NCBI GenBank assembly: GCA_045531755.1
Contig: JAZSEP010000048.1
Span: 1-11,790, forward strand
Reading direction: 5' to 3'
Length of the DNA: 11,790 nucleotides
Origin: UBA11540 sp045531755
GTDB taxonomy: Bacteria; Bacillota; Clostridia; Oscillospirales; Ruminococcaceae
The notes under the pieces were generated by a model that worked only from the letters and a program-made list of their open reading frames with translations, searched no databases and had not been told where the DNA came from. The position numbers were made by a program, and so were the translations under genes. Below, piece after piece: positions 5,218 through 11,790 of this stretch. How positions within the stretch are numbered: the first letter of the stretch is position 1; each line of letters starts with the position of its first letter.

Positions 5218-6125
5218 TATAACTCCTCTTTGGTGCGAAATTGCTTGTGACACCTGAGCACCTTTTTGCCGTTTTCCTCGGAAATATACGCAGTTGCAAG
5301 GAAAACGCCGTCACAGAAGACGGCAAACTCTTTTTCGTCACCTGTATATTCAAGGCGCTCGGCATCAAGCTTGACACCGTTTAAAAAAGCCAGCGCCTTT
5401 TTGCGATTTAAAACAAGCCTGTCCATAAACGAGAAAACTCGGTCGATGGGCAGAACAGCGTCCTTCAAAGCCTCTGGGTCGGACAGCCTTTGCGCCTCTT
5501 CAATAGTGATACAGTCAGCGAGCGAAAAGCCTGCGGCGCGCGTTCTTCTAAGCGCCGTCATAACAGCACCGCATCCGAGCTTCTGCCCTATATCGTGGCA
5601 GATGGTACGTATGTACGTGCCCTTTGAACAGCTGATGACAAGCTTTCCGCTCTGGCTTTGCTCGTCAAAGGACAAAAGCTCGATGCTGTAAATCTCGATT
5701 TCGCGGGGCTTTCTCTCAATCTCGATGCCCTGCCTTGCGAGGTCATACAGCTTTTTGCCGTCAACCTTAACAGCCGAGTACATAGGCGGAAGCTGGAGCT
5801 GTTTGCCCAAAAAACCGCCGACTACAGTCCTCAAACAGCTTTCGGAAACCTGCGGTTTGACCTCTGAAAGCACCTTGCCCGTGCTGTCCTGTGTGTCGGT
5901 GACGATGCCAAGACGAAACTCCGCTTCGTACTCCTTGTCGGAGTCGGGAAGCATATCGCACGCCTTTGTCGCCCTGCCGATGAATACGGGCAGAACACCC
6001 GTCGCCATCGGGTCAAGAGTTCCTGCGTGGCCGATACGGCGGATTTTCGTGATACCGCGAAGCTTTGCCACCACGTCAAACGAAGTGAAGCCCTGGGGCT
6101 TGTCGATACATATAATACCGTTCAT
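5217..6125 (-). CDS. truB: tRNA pseudouridine(55) synthase
   Basis: The 302-residue product isomerises U55 in the T-loop of tRNAs. The family motif GHAGTLDPMATGVLP is present, with catalytic Asp38, after the N-terminal GIICIDKPQGFTSFDVV. Further signatures are KEYEAEFRLGIVTDTQD, LPPMYSAVKVDGKKLYDLAR and GTYIRTICHDIGQKLGCGAVMTALRRT. A C-terminal PUA-like part ends in FRTKEEL. The start ATG has an AGAGGA site a few nt upstream. Its stop overlaps the ribF start by one base. A 49-nt gap with a hairpin separates it from nrnA, the loosest junction in the operon. Confidence 0.96.
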   Translation of the reverse strand: MNGIICIDKPQGFTSFDVVAKLRGITKIRRIGHAGTLDPMATGVLPVFIGRATKACDMLPDSDKEYEAEFRLGIVTDTQDSTGKVLSEVKPQVSESCLRTVVGGFLGKQLQLPPMYSAVKVDGKKLYDLARQGIEIERKPREIEIYSIELLSFDEQSQSGKLVISCSKGTYIRTICHDIGQKLGCGAVMTALRRTRAAGFSLADCITIEEAQRLSDPEALKDAVLPIDRVFSFMDRLVLNRKKALAFLNGVKLDAERLEYTGDEKEFAVFCDGVFLATAYISEENGKKVLRCHKQFRTKEEL

Positions 6126-6140
6126 AAAATTCCTCTAATC

Positions 6141-6169
6141 CCAAAATCGCCCGTTCTGTGAACGAGCGA
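6141..6169 (-). terminator. Hairpin in the nrnA-truB gap, possible weak terminator or processing site
   Basis: TCGCCCGTTC (6147-6156) and GAACGAGCGA (6160-6169) pair over ten positions with one mismatch and a three-nt loop. On the minus strand only TTTT follows, so termination would be partial at best. It might set the level of truB-ribF relative to upstream genes or protect an mRNA end. Confidence 0.4.
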
Positions 6170-6174
6170 AAGGG

Positions 6175-7119
6175 TTATTTCAAATATTCGGAAACAACTT
6201 CAACTATCTTTTCTTTTGCGGAGTCGAGCTCAAGCTCGATGGTGCATCCTGCCGCGCGAAAATGTCCGCCGCCGCCAAAGCGCTTGCAGACAGCCGAGGC
6301 GTCAACCTCGTCGCCCGTGCGGACGGAAGCCTTGAATCCGTTTTGCACTTCCCTGAGGAAAACTCCCACACAAACGCCCTCAATCTGCCTTGTCATTGCG
6401 GCAAAGCCGTCGAGCTCGTCGTCGGCAATTCCCGTTTTTTCAAGAAGGTCGCGTGTAACGAAGGCAACCGCACACCTTCCGTCAAGGAAGAACTGCATAT
6501 TTTTAAAGACCTCGCGTTCAACCGAAAGTCGTGCGCGGGATTTGGTTTCAAACATAAGACGGTTTATCATAGCCGCCTCGGCGCCCTTCTCCATCATCAA
6601 AGCCGCAACCCTGTGGGTTTCGGGCTGGGTGTTGGGATATCTGAAACAGCCCGTGTCGGTGGACAGTCCCGTATAGATACAGCTTGCAATACACCTGTCA
6701 ATTTCCACACCGAGTTCGCACAAAACGCGGTGGATAATCTGTGCAGTAGCCGCCGCCTCACCGTCTAAAAGGGTGATTTTCGCATAGTTCTTGTTGGAAG
6801 GGTGGTGGTCGATGCAAAGGTCAACCCTGTCGCCGTAGCCCTCTTCACAACAGCCGAGAAGCTTTGTGTCGGCAACGTCAACCGCAATAATAGTTTTTTC
6901 TTCAAAAGTCTCATCACAGTAATGGCCCGTGACGTAGGAGTATTTCGACGGAATGGGGTCGGGAGAGATAACCCTGGCCTTCTTGCCGAGCTGACGGAGT
7001 CCAAACACAAGTGCAAAGGCAGAGCCAAGGGTATCACCGTCGGGGCTCTTGTGACAGAGCACCGCAAACGAGTCATTCCCCAGCAAAAACTCTTTAACTG
7101 TTAAAACGTCAGCTTTCAT
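6175..7119 (-). CDS. nrnA: DHH-DHHA1 phosphoesterase, NrnA-type oligoribonuclease/pAp phosphatase
   Basis: The 314-residue product has the full DHH metal-site set: SPDGDT (Asp27, Asp29), AVDVAD (Asp81, Asp84), DHH at 104-106 in IDHHPSN, and GLSTDTG with Asp155. The C-terminal DHHA1 domain carries FGGGGHFRAAG around 281-291. NrnA proteins degrade 2-5-mer RNA and dephosphorylate 3'-phosphoadenosine 5'-phosphate, two manganese-dependent cytoplasmic recycling reactions. ATG 7119 overlaps the rbfA stop in ATGA, with AAGGAG inside rbfA, so the two are translationally coupled. A c-di-AMP/pApA-specific relative is possible, but the stand-alone DHH-DHHA1 form and the operon position between rbfA and truB are typical for NrnA. 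Confidence 0.92.
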   Translation of the reverse strand: MKADVLTVKEFLLGNDSFAVLCHKSPDGDTLGSAFALVFGLRQLGKKARVISPDPIPSKYSYVTGHYCDETFEEKTIIAVDVADTKLLGCCEEGYGDRVDLCIDHHPSNKNYAKITLLDGEAAATAQIIHRVLCELGVEIDRCIASCIYTGLSTDTGCFRYPNTQPETHRVAALMMEKGAEAAMINRLMFETKSRARLSVEREVFKNMQFFLDGRCAVAFVTRDLLEKTGIADDELDGFAAMTRQIEGVCVGVFLREVQNGFKASVRTGDEVDASAVCKRFGGGGHFRAAGCTIELELDSAKEKIVEVVSEYLK

Positions 7120-7469
7120 TGTTTCTCCTTGCTGTTGGCGCGGTTGATAAGCTCAAGTATCTCTGCGCTGTGTTCGATGGAATCGTCCGCAATAAACTTC
7201 AACTCGGGAATCTTTCGCATCTCAAGGCGAAGTCCAAGCTCACGGCGGATAAAGCCTGCCGCGTTTTTAAGTCCCTTGACCGATTCCTTTGCCGCTTCGA
7301 TACCCTCCATAGCGCTAACGTAGACCTTGGCATAGGAGAGGTCGGCGCTCACGTCAACCTTCACGACCGTCAGAAATCCGCTGATTCTCGGGTCTTTCAG
7401 TGAACGGAAGATGTCGGTGAGCTCTCGGCGGATGTCCTCCGCCGACCTCATAGATTTGAAATTCGGCAT
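7116..7469 (-). CDS. rbfA: 30S ribosome-binding factor A
   Basis: The 117-residue product is a single KH-type domain of normal RbfA length, with RRELTDIFRSLKDPRI, VDVSADLSYAKVYVS and KIPELKFIADDSIEHSAEI in order. It binds immature 30S subunits and assists 16S rRNA 5'-end maturation, notably in the cold. AGAGGT precedes ATG 7469, eleven nt after the infB stop. Its stop overlaps the nrnA start by four nt. Confidence 0.95.
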   Translation of the reverse strand: MPNFKSMRSAEDIRRELTDIFRSLKDPRISGFLTVVKVDVSADLSYAKVYVSAMEGIEAAKESVKGLKNAAGFIRRELGLRLEMRKIPELKFIADDSIEHSAEILELINRANSKEKQ

Positions 7470-7480
7470 TTTTATACCTC

Positions 7481-10165
7481 TTAATCTCTGTATTCTTCCA
7501 TAACGAAGGCTTCGTAGATGTCGCCTTCCTTAACGTCGTTAAACTTCTCAAGACCGATACCGCACTCATAGCCTGAAGCGACTTCCTTGGCGTCGTCCTT
7601 GAAGCGCTTGAGGGAGCTCATCTTGTCTTCCGCGATGATAATTCCGTCACGGACAACACGAATCTGGTCGTTTCTCATAACCTTACCGCTGACAACGTAG
7701 CAGCCTGCAACAGCGCCGACGTTGGAAATCTTATATACGGCTCTGACCTCGATGCGTCCGTGCTCAACCTCTCTGAATTTGGGAGCGAGCATACCCTTCA
7801 TAGCAGACTCAATCTCTTCGATAGCGTCATAGATGATGCGGTACAAGCGTATGTCAACGCCGTCGCGCTCTGCAGTTTCCTTTGCGAGCGGGTCGGGACG
7901 GACGTTAAATCCTACGATGATAGCGTTGGAAGCGTTTGCGAGCATAACGTCGGATTCGCTGACTCCGCCGACAGCGCCGTGGATAACGCGGACGCGAACC
8001 TCTTCGTTGGAGAGCTTTTCAAGCGACTGACGGACAGCCTCAACAGAGCCCTGAACGTCTGCCTTGACGATGATGGGAAGCTCCTTGACCTCGCCCTCTG
8101 CAATCTGCGAGAAGAGGTTGTCGAGGGTAACCTTCTGGTAAGCCTTGAACTGCTCCTCCTTGGCCTCGTGCTTTCTCTGCTCAACGAGCTCTCTTGCAAG
8201 GCGCTCGTCCTCAACGGCGTTGAAGATATCGCCCGCACTCGGAACCTCGGTAAGACCGGTAATCTCAACGGGGATAGAAGGACCTGCGGAGTTCACGCGC
8301 TTGCCCTTGTCGTCGGTCATAACTCTTACACGTCCGACACAGGTGCCTGCGATAACGACGTCACCTGTCTTGAGCGTACCGTTCTGTACGAGGATTGTGG
8401 CAACAGGACCGCGTCCCTTGTCGAGCTTCGCCTCGATAACCGTACCCTTTGCAAGACGGTTGGGGTTAGCCTTGAGCTCCTTGACGTCAGCAACGAGCTG
8501 TACGGTTTCAAGAAGCGTGTCGATGCCTGTGCCCGCCTTTGCAGAAACGGGAACGCAGATAACGTCACCGCCCCACTCTTCAGGAACAAGACCGTGCTCG
8601 GTGAGCTGCTGCTTAACTCTGTCGGGGTTAGCTTCGGGTTTATCCATCTTGTTTATAGCAACGATAATATCAACCTCTGCAGCTTTAGCGTGGTTGATAG
8701 CCTCTATTGTCTGGGGCATGATACCGTCATCTGCCGCAACGACGAGGATGGCGATGTCGGTAACCTGTGCGCCGCGCGCACGCATAGAGGTAAATGCGGC
8801 GTGACCGGGGGTGTCGAGGAAGGTCAGCGGTCTGCCGAGCGCTTCAACGGTGTAAGCACCGATGTGCTGTGTGATACCGCCTGCCTCGGTGGAGGTAACG
8901 CTTGTGTGACGGATAGCGTCAAGAAGCGAGGTTTTACCGTGGTCAACGTGACCCATAACGACAACGATAGGACATCTTCCCACCAAATCGTCTGCGGAGT
9001 CCTCGGTGGTGTCGATAAGTCTTTCTTCGATGGTGACTACGACCTCTTTTTCAACCTTTGCGCCCATTTCCATGGCAACCAAAGCGGCGGTGTCATAGTC
9101 GATTGTCTGTGAAACGGAAGCCATAACGCCCATCATCATCAGCTTTTTGATGACCTCGGACGCTGTGACCTTCATCTTGGAAGCGAGCTCGCCGACAAGG
9201 ATTTCATCACCGACAGTAATGGTGATAGGTCCTTTCTTCGCTCTTTCCATCTCAATTCTCTTAAGTCTTTCAGCCTCGGATTCCTTCTTGGACATGTGCT
9301 GACGATTCTTCTGAGATTTCTGATTTATCTTCTGCTTTGCCTGTGCAAAGTCGTTTACGGAACGCTTTGTAGAAGCCAGCTGCTCATACTTTTCGTTATA
9401 CTTGTCGAGGTTTACGTCAACGGTTCTCGTGTCGATAGTCTTCATCTCAACGGGGCCCTTAGCAGAAACTACGCTGTCGCGGTTTTTCTGCTTCTGCACA
9501 GGAGAAGCAGAGGGCATATTAACGTTGATGTTGACCTTCTCGCGAACCTCTGCCGCGCTGACCGAAGCAGCGGGCTTGCGGTCGCGGTTGAAGTCACGCT
9601 GACCGTCGCGGTTAAACGGCTTCTGACCCTCTCTGTTAAAGGGCTTCTGTCCGTCACGGTTAAACGGCTTCTGGCCGTCCTTGTTGAAGGGAGGCTTCTG
9701 ACCGTCGCGATTGAAGGGCTTTTGACCGTCGCGGTTAAACTGCGGCTTGTCGCCCTGAGGTCTTTCAAACCTCTGCTGCGGCTTCTTGTCGTCAAGCTTC
9801 CTTTCCGCAGGCTTTTCAGCCTTGGGCTCGGGCTTTTTCTCCTCAGCCTTGGGAGCAGGCTTTTCTTCAGCCTTCTTCTCCACGGGCTTTTCAACCTTGG
9901 GCTCAGGCTTCTTTTCCTCTGCCTTTTCTTCAGCCGGCGCTTCAGCAGGAGCCGAGCACACGGTAGCAGTGTCGTTAAAATATTCGTTGAAGCTCTTGAC
10001 CGAAGACTCCTGTGTAAAGGTCTCGAAAACGAAGTTGAGTTCGTCCTCGGTAAGAACCGTCATATGCTTTTTCTGTTCGGAAGAGAGCTTTTCAAGAAGG
10101 TCGATGACGTCCTTGCTCTTTTTGCCGAAATCCTTTGCAAGCTCATTAACTCTGTATTTTATCAT
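7481..10165 (-). CDS. infB: Translation initiation factor IF-2
   Basis: The 894-residue product begins with an IF2_N subdomain (about 1-55, VNELAKDFGKKSKDVIDLLEKL). A long disordered linker rich in Lys/Pro/Glu/Ala (72-140) and a block of FNRDGQKP repeats (143-198) follow. A second IF2_N-like region is near 318-372. The G domain has G1 GHVDHGKT 405-412, G2 GGITQHIGA from 429, G3 DTPG 451-454, G4 NKMD 505-508 and G5 SAK 541-543. Domains II, III and IV complete the protein. It places fMet-tRNA on the 30S subunit and promotes subunit joining with GTP hydrolysis. The start is ATG 10165, twelve nt after AGGAGG; that site overlaps the ylxQ stop. Internal in-frame ATGs could give a shorter isoform, as in other bacteria, but no site stands out. 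Confidence 0.98.
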   Translation of the reverse strand: MIKYRVNELAKDFGKKSKDVIDLLEKLSSEQKKHMTVLTEDELNFVFETFTQESSVKSFNEYFNDTATVCSAPAEAPAEEKAEEKKPEPKVEKPVEKKAEEKPAPKAEEKKPEPKAEKPAERKLDDKKPQQRFERPQGDKPQFNRDGQKPFNRDGQKPPFNKDGQKPFNRDGQKPFNREGQKPFNRDGQRDFNRDRKPAASVSAAEVREKVNINVNMPSASPVQKQKNRDSVVSAKGPVEMKTIDTRTVDVNLDKYNEKYEQLASTKRSVNDFAQAKQKINQKSQKNRQHMSKKESEAERLKRIEMERAKKGPITITVGDEILVGELASKMKVTASEVIKKLMMMGVMASVSQTIDYDTAALVAMEMGAKVEKEVVVTIEERLIDTTEDSADDLVGRCPIVVVMGHVDHGKTSLLDAIRHTSVTSTEAGGITQHIGAYTVEALGRPLTFLDTPGHAAFTSMRARGAQVTDIAILVVAADDGIMPQTIEAINHAKAAEVDIIVAINKMDKPEANPDRVKQQLTEHGLVPEEWGGDVICVPVSAKAGTGIDTLLETVQLVADVKELKANPNRLAKGTVIEAKLDKGRGPVATILVQNGTLKTGDVVIAGTCVGRVRVMTDDKGKRVNSAGPSIPVEITGLTEVPSAGDIFNAVEDERLARELVEQRKHEAKEEQFKAYQKVTLDNLFSQIAEGEVKELPIIVKADVQGSVEAVRQSLEKLSNEEVRVRVIHGAVGGVSESDVMLANASNAIIVGFNVRPDPLAKETAERDGVDIRLYRIIYDAIEEIESAMKGMLAPKFREVEHGRIEVRAVYKISNVGAVAGCYVVSGKVMRNDQIRVVRDGIIIAEDKMSSLKRFKDDAKEVASGYECGIGLEKFNDVKEGDIYEAFVMEEYRD
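9572..9739 (-). repeat. Tandem octapeptide-coding repeats within infB
   Basis: About seven 21-27-nt units encode FN(R/K)(D/E)GQKP at residues 143-198 of IF2; one unit has an extra Pro and the last two degenerate to FNRDGQRD and FNRDRKP. Wobble bases differ between units, so protein-level conservation rather than fresh slippage maintains it. It is a basic, Asn/Gly-rich, presumably disordered RNA-contacting linker. It is not a CRISPR array because it is in frame and has no spacers. Confidence 0.85.
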
Positions 10166-10182
10166 ATACCCAATTGTCCTCC

Positions 10183-10509
10183 TTAGACACCTTGCAATAT
10201 GCTGTCAATCTTTTTACAAAGATTTTGGTCTGTCACACACAAAACTCCGCAGAGTCTGTTTGTGATACCGCTTAACTGAAACATCGAAAGCGGAGTTTTT
10301 TTGATAGCCGCGCCCGCCTTTGAGCAGATAAAGGAGATTTCCTTTTCGCTCTTTTCGGACAGGTCGCTTGCCAAATACACAGAAGCAGCAGGATTTTTTT
10401 GAAGCTCTTCCTTAACCGAGTCAAACCCGAAAACGAGCTTTCCTGCCTTTCGCGATATAGAGAACATCCCCAAAAGTCTATTTTCCAAGCTGTTCGTCCA
10501 ACCTTTCAT
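10183..10509 (-). CDS. ylxQ: L7Ae/L30e-family RNA-binding protein YlxQ
   Basis: The product is up to 108 residues. It has the L7Ae-like signature NRLLGMFSISRKAGKLVFGFDSVKEEL, then ASVYLASDLSEKSEKEI and a C-terminal helix ending KIDSILQGV. YlxQ proteins bind kink-turn-type RNA and sit between ylxR and infB in Bacillota; the exact role is unsettled. The assigned ATG 10509 has GAGGA five to six nt upstream and overlaps ylxR by 32 nt. A TTG a few codons later (LENRLLG) would give a length closer to the usual family start and is the main alternative. The stop TAA merges into the AGGAGG of infB. Confidence 0.88.
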   Translation of the reverse strand: MKGWTNSLENRLLGMFSISRKAGKLVFGFDSVKEELQKNPAASVYLASDLSEKSEKEISFICSKAGAAIKKTPLSMFQLSGITNRLCGVLCVTDQNLCKKIDSILQGV

Positions 10510-10738
10510 ACAGTTCCTCGTCTATTTCACAGCCAAAGGTTCTGTCAAGTCTTTTGGATTTAACCGCCTTTTTAAGACAATCGCGGTCTATGCAGATATA
10601 TGCGCCTCTGCCCGACTTTTTTCCTGTCGAGTCAAGAGAAACGTCACCCTCGGGGGAGCGCACCACGCGGATGAGCTCGTTTTTGGGTTTCATCTGCGAA
10701 CAGCCCACACACATTCTCATAGGTATTTTTTTAGCCAT
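10478..10738 (-). CDS. ylxR: YlxR (DUF448) RNA/nucleoid-associated protein
   Basis: The 86-residue basic product has the DUF448 signature: MRMCVGC with Cys10 and Cys13, ELIRVVRSPEGDVSLD, GKKSGRGAYIC and LKKAVKSKRLDRTF. Homologues bind nucleic acid and influence transcription, and have been linked to RnpM-type modulation of RNase P; which applies here is unknown. ATG 10738 is preferred over an in-frame TTG three bases upstream because GGTGG lies seven nt before it. It starts within 20 nt of the nusA stop and overlaps ylxQ at its 3' end. Confidence 0.92.
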   Translation of the reverse strand: MAKKIPMRMCVGCSQMKPKNELIRVVRSPEGDVSLDSTGKKSGRGAYICIDRDCLKKAVKSKRLDRTFGCEIDEELYERLDEQLGK

Positions 10739-10755
10739 CAAAACACCACCGTTAA

Positions 10756-11790
10756 TTAGTCAAGAAAAGCGCTTACGGGTTTAATGTCAATCTTGCAGCC
10801 TGTAAGCTTTGCGGCAAGACGGGCATTCTGTCCCTTGTTGCCGATAGCGAGTGACAACTGGTCATCGGGAACGATAACTCTGCAAACCTTGCCCTCTTCC
10901 TCCATAACGTCAACGCGGACGATATCGGAGGGGGAAAGAGCCGCCTTAACGAACTCTGCAGGGTCCTCGCTGTATTTGATAACGTCAATCTTCTCGTCAT
11001 TTAATTCGTTTACAACCGCTTCAACACGGATGCCCTTGTGGCCGATGCAAGCGCCGACAGCGTCAACGTTCTCGTCGTGGCTCATAACGGCAATCTTGGT
11101 TCTGGAGCCGGGCTCTCTGGAGATAGCCTTGATTTCAACGACGCCGTTGTAAATCTCGGGAACCTCAAGCTCGAACAGTCTTTTAACAAGACCGGGATGG
11201 GTTCTGGAAATCTTGGGCTCTCTTGTGGGGTCGGAAGCGTCCACAACGTAGACCTTGATGATATCGCCGTCCTCAAGCGTTTCGGTGGGTACCTGCTCGC
11301 TCTTGGGGAGAAGAATTTCGGAATTGTCAATTCTGACGATAACGTTACCGCGGCGGATGTCGGTTCTCGTAACCTCAGCGGTAACGAGCTCGTGCTCTTT
11401 AGCGCGGAACTTGAGGCTGATGTGCTCTCTCTCGGCTTCTTTGATACCCTGACGGATAACCTGCTTTGCAGTCTGTGCGGCAATTCTGCCAAACTGCTTG
11501 GTTTCGAGCTTTATGTCAACGGTACCGCCGACAACGGCTCTCTTCGAGTATGTTCTTGCCTGCTCAAGAAGAATCTCTGTGGAGGGGTCCACGACCTCTT
11601 CAACAACGTTCTTTACAACGCAAACCTTAAACTTTGCTTTTTCGGGGTCGATGGTCATGTTAACGACGGAGTTGGGGCCGTTGTCGCGTTTTACAGCGAT
11701 AACGATAGCCGCCTTAATCTTCTCGAGAAGATAGTCCATCGGGACTCCCTTTTCCTTTTCAAGTAGTGCAAGTGCCTCAAAAAATTCCTT
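10756..11790 (-). CDS. nusA: Transcription termination/antitermination factor NusA, 5' end cut by window edge
   Basis: The frame stays open through the right edge: 17 codons before the internal ATG at 11739 read KEFFEALALLEKEKG, which is NusA N-terminal sequence. The true start is therefore outside the window. The 344 visible residues cover most of the RNA-polymerase-binding N-terminal domain, an S1 domain (about 145-215 of the visible protein, with IRRGNVIVRI), KH1 with CIGHKGIRVEAVV, and KH2 with AIGNKGQNARLAAKLTG. There is no C-terminal acidic repeat, as usual for Gram-positive NusA. The protein binds the elongating polymerase and nascent RNA and modulates pausing and termination. It heads the operon visible here; rimP would be expected just outside. 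Confidence 0.97.
   Translation of the reverse strand, partial: KEFFEALALLEKEKGVPMDYLLEKIKAAIVIAVKRDNGPNSVVNMTIDPEKAKFKVCVVKNVVEEVVDPSTEILLEQARTYSKRAVVGGTVDIKLETKQFGRIAAQTAKQVIRQGIKEAEREHISLKFRAKEHELVTAEVTRTDIRRGNVIVRIDNSEILLPKSEQVPTETLEDGDIIKVYVVDASDPTREPKISRTHPGLVKRLFELEVPEIYNGVVEIKAISREPGSRTKIAVMSHDENVDAVGACIGHKGIRVEAVVNELNDEKIDVIKYSEDPAEFVKAALSPSDIVRVDVMEEEGKVCRVIVPDDQLSLAIGNKGQNARLAAKLTGCKIDIKPVSAFLD

Noticed and set aside
7760..9112. Long plus-strand open frame antisense to infB
   Set aside because: infB on the other strand is unmistakable. The antisense frame is Cys/Asn/Val/Leu-rich with no domain, a normal shadow of biased codon use.
9572..9739. Possible CRISPR-like array
   Set aside because: The units are contiguous, in frame with infB and lack spacers; they encode a peptide repeat.
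9296..10186. Plus-strand open frame opposite the infB linker
   Set aside because: Its LLTVAVKGLL-type repetition is the reverse complement of the IF2 FNRDGQKP repeats and Lys/Pro linker, not a membrane protein.
10756..11739. Complete nusA beginning at ATG 11739
   Set aside because: In-frame upstream codons to the window edge encode conserved NusA N-terminal sequence, so the gene is cut by the edge.

Overview
The window looks like chromosome of a spore-forming Bacillota, most likely class Clostridia. Support comes from the gene order nusA-ylxR-ylxQ-infB-rbfA-nrnA-truB-ribF, strong AGGAGG-type ribosome binding sites, and a SpoVT homologue. The genus cannot be named from the sequence alone.

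Layout. Positions 1-2085 are an accessory insertion at the 5' end of spoVT. A 79-nt direct repeat (110-188 and 2007-2085, one mismatch) carries the spoVT leader, ribosome binding site, start codon and first five codons. Between the copies lie a dead 24-codon spoVT stub (175-249), a regulatory stretch with several dyads and one strong promoter, and two AT-rich genes (409-1056 and 1079-1954) of no known function. The intact spoVT (2072-2614) follows the second copy. spoVT and a minus-strand pair (lipoprotein substrate-binding protein at 3145-4134, PadR-like regulator at 2721-3092) converge on a shared hairpin terminator (2667-2697).

From 4278 to the right edge the minus strand holds one long translation/RNA housekeeping operon, read right to left: nusA (start codon outside the window), ylxR, ylxQ, infB, rbfA, nrnA, truB, ribF. 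Genes are packed with overlaps or gaps under 20 nt, except 49 nt between nrnA and truB. The operon ends in a perfect hairpin plus T-run that contains the ribF stop codon. The products cover transcription elongation/termination (NusA), translation initiation (IF2), 30S maturation (RbfA), tRNA modification (TruB), oligoribonucleotide/pAp turnover (NrnA) and flavin cofactor synthesis (RibF).

The part most likely to be new is the 1.9-kb cassette: two unrecognised genes behind an extended -10 promoter whose -10 box sits inside a perfect 11-bp inverted repeat, inserted so that the host sporulation gene keeps its leader and reading frame. It carries no recombinase. It resembles a compact defence or conflict module parked at a conserved gene, but function is inference only.
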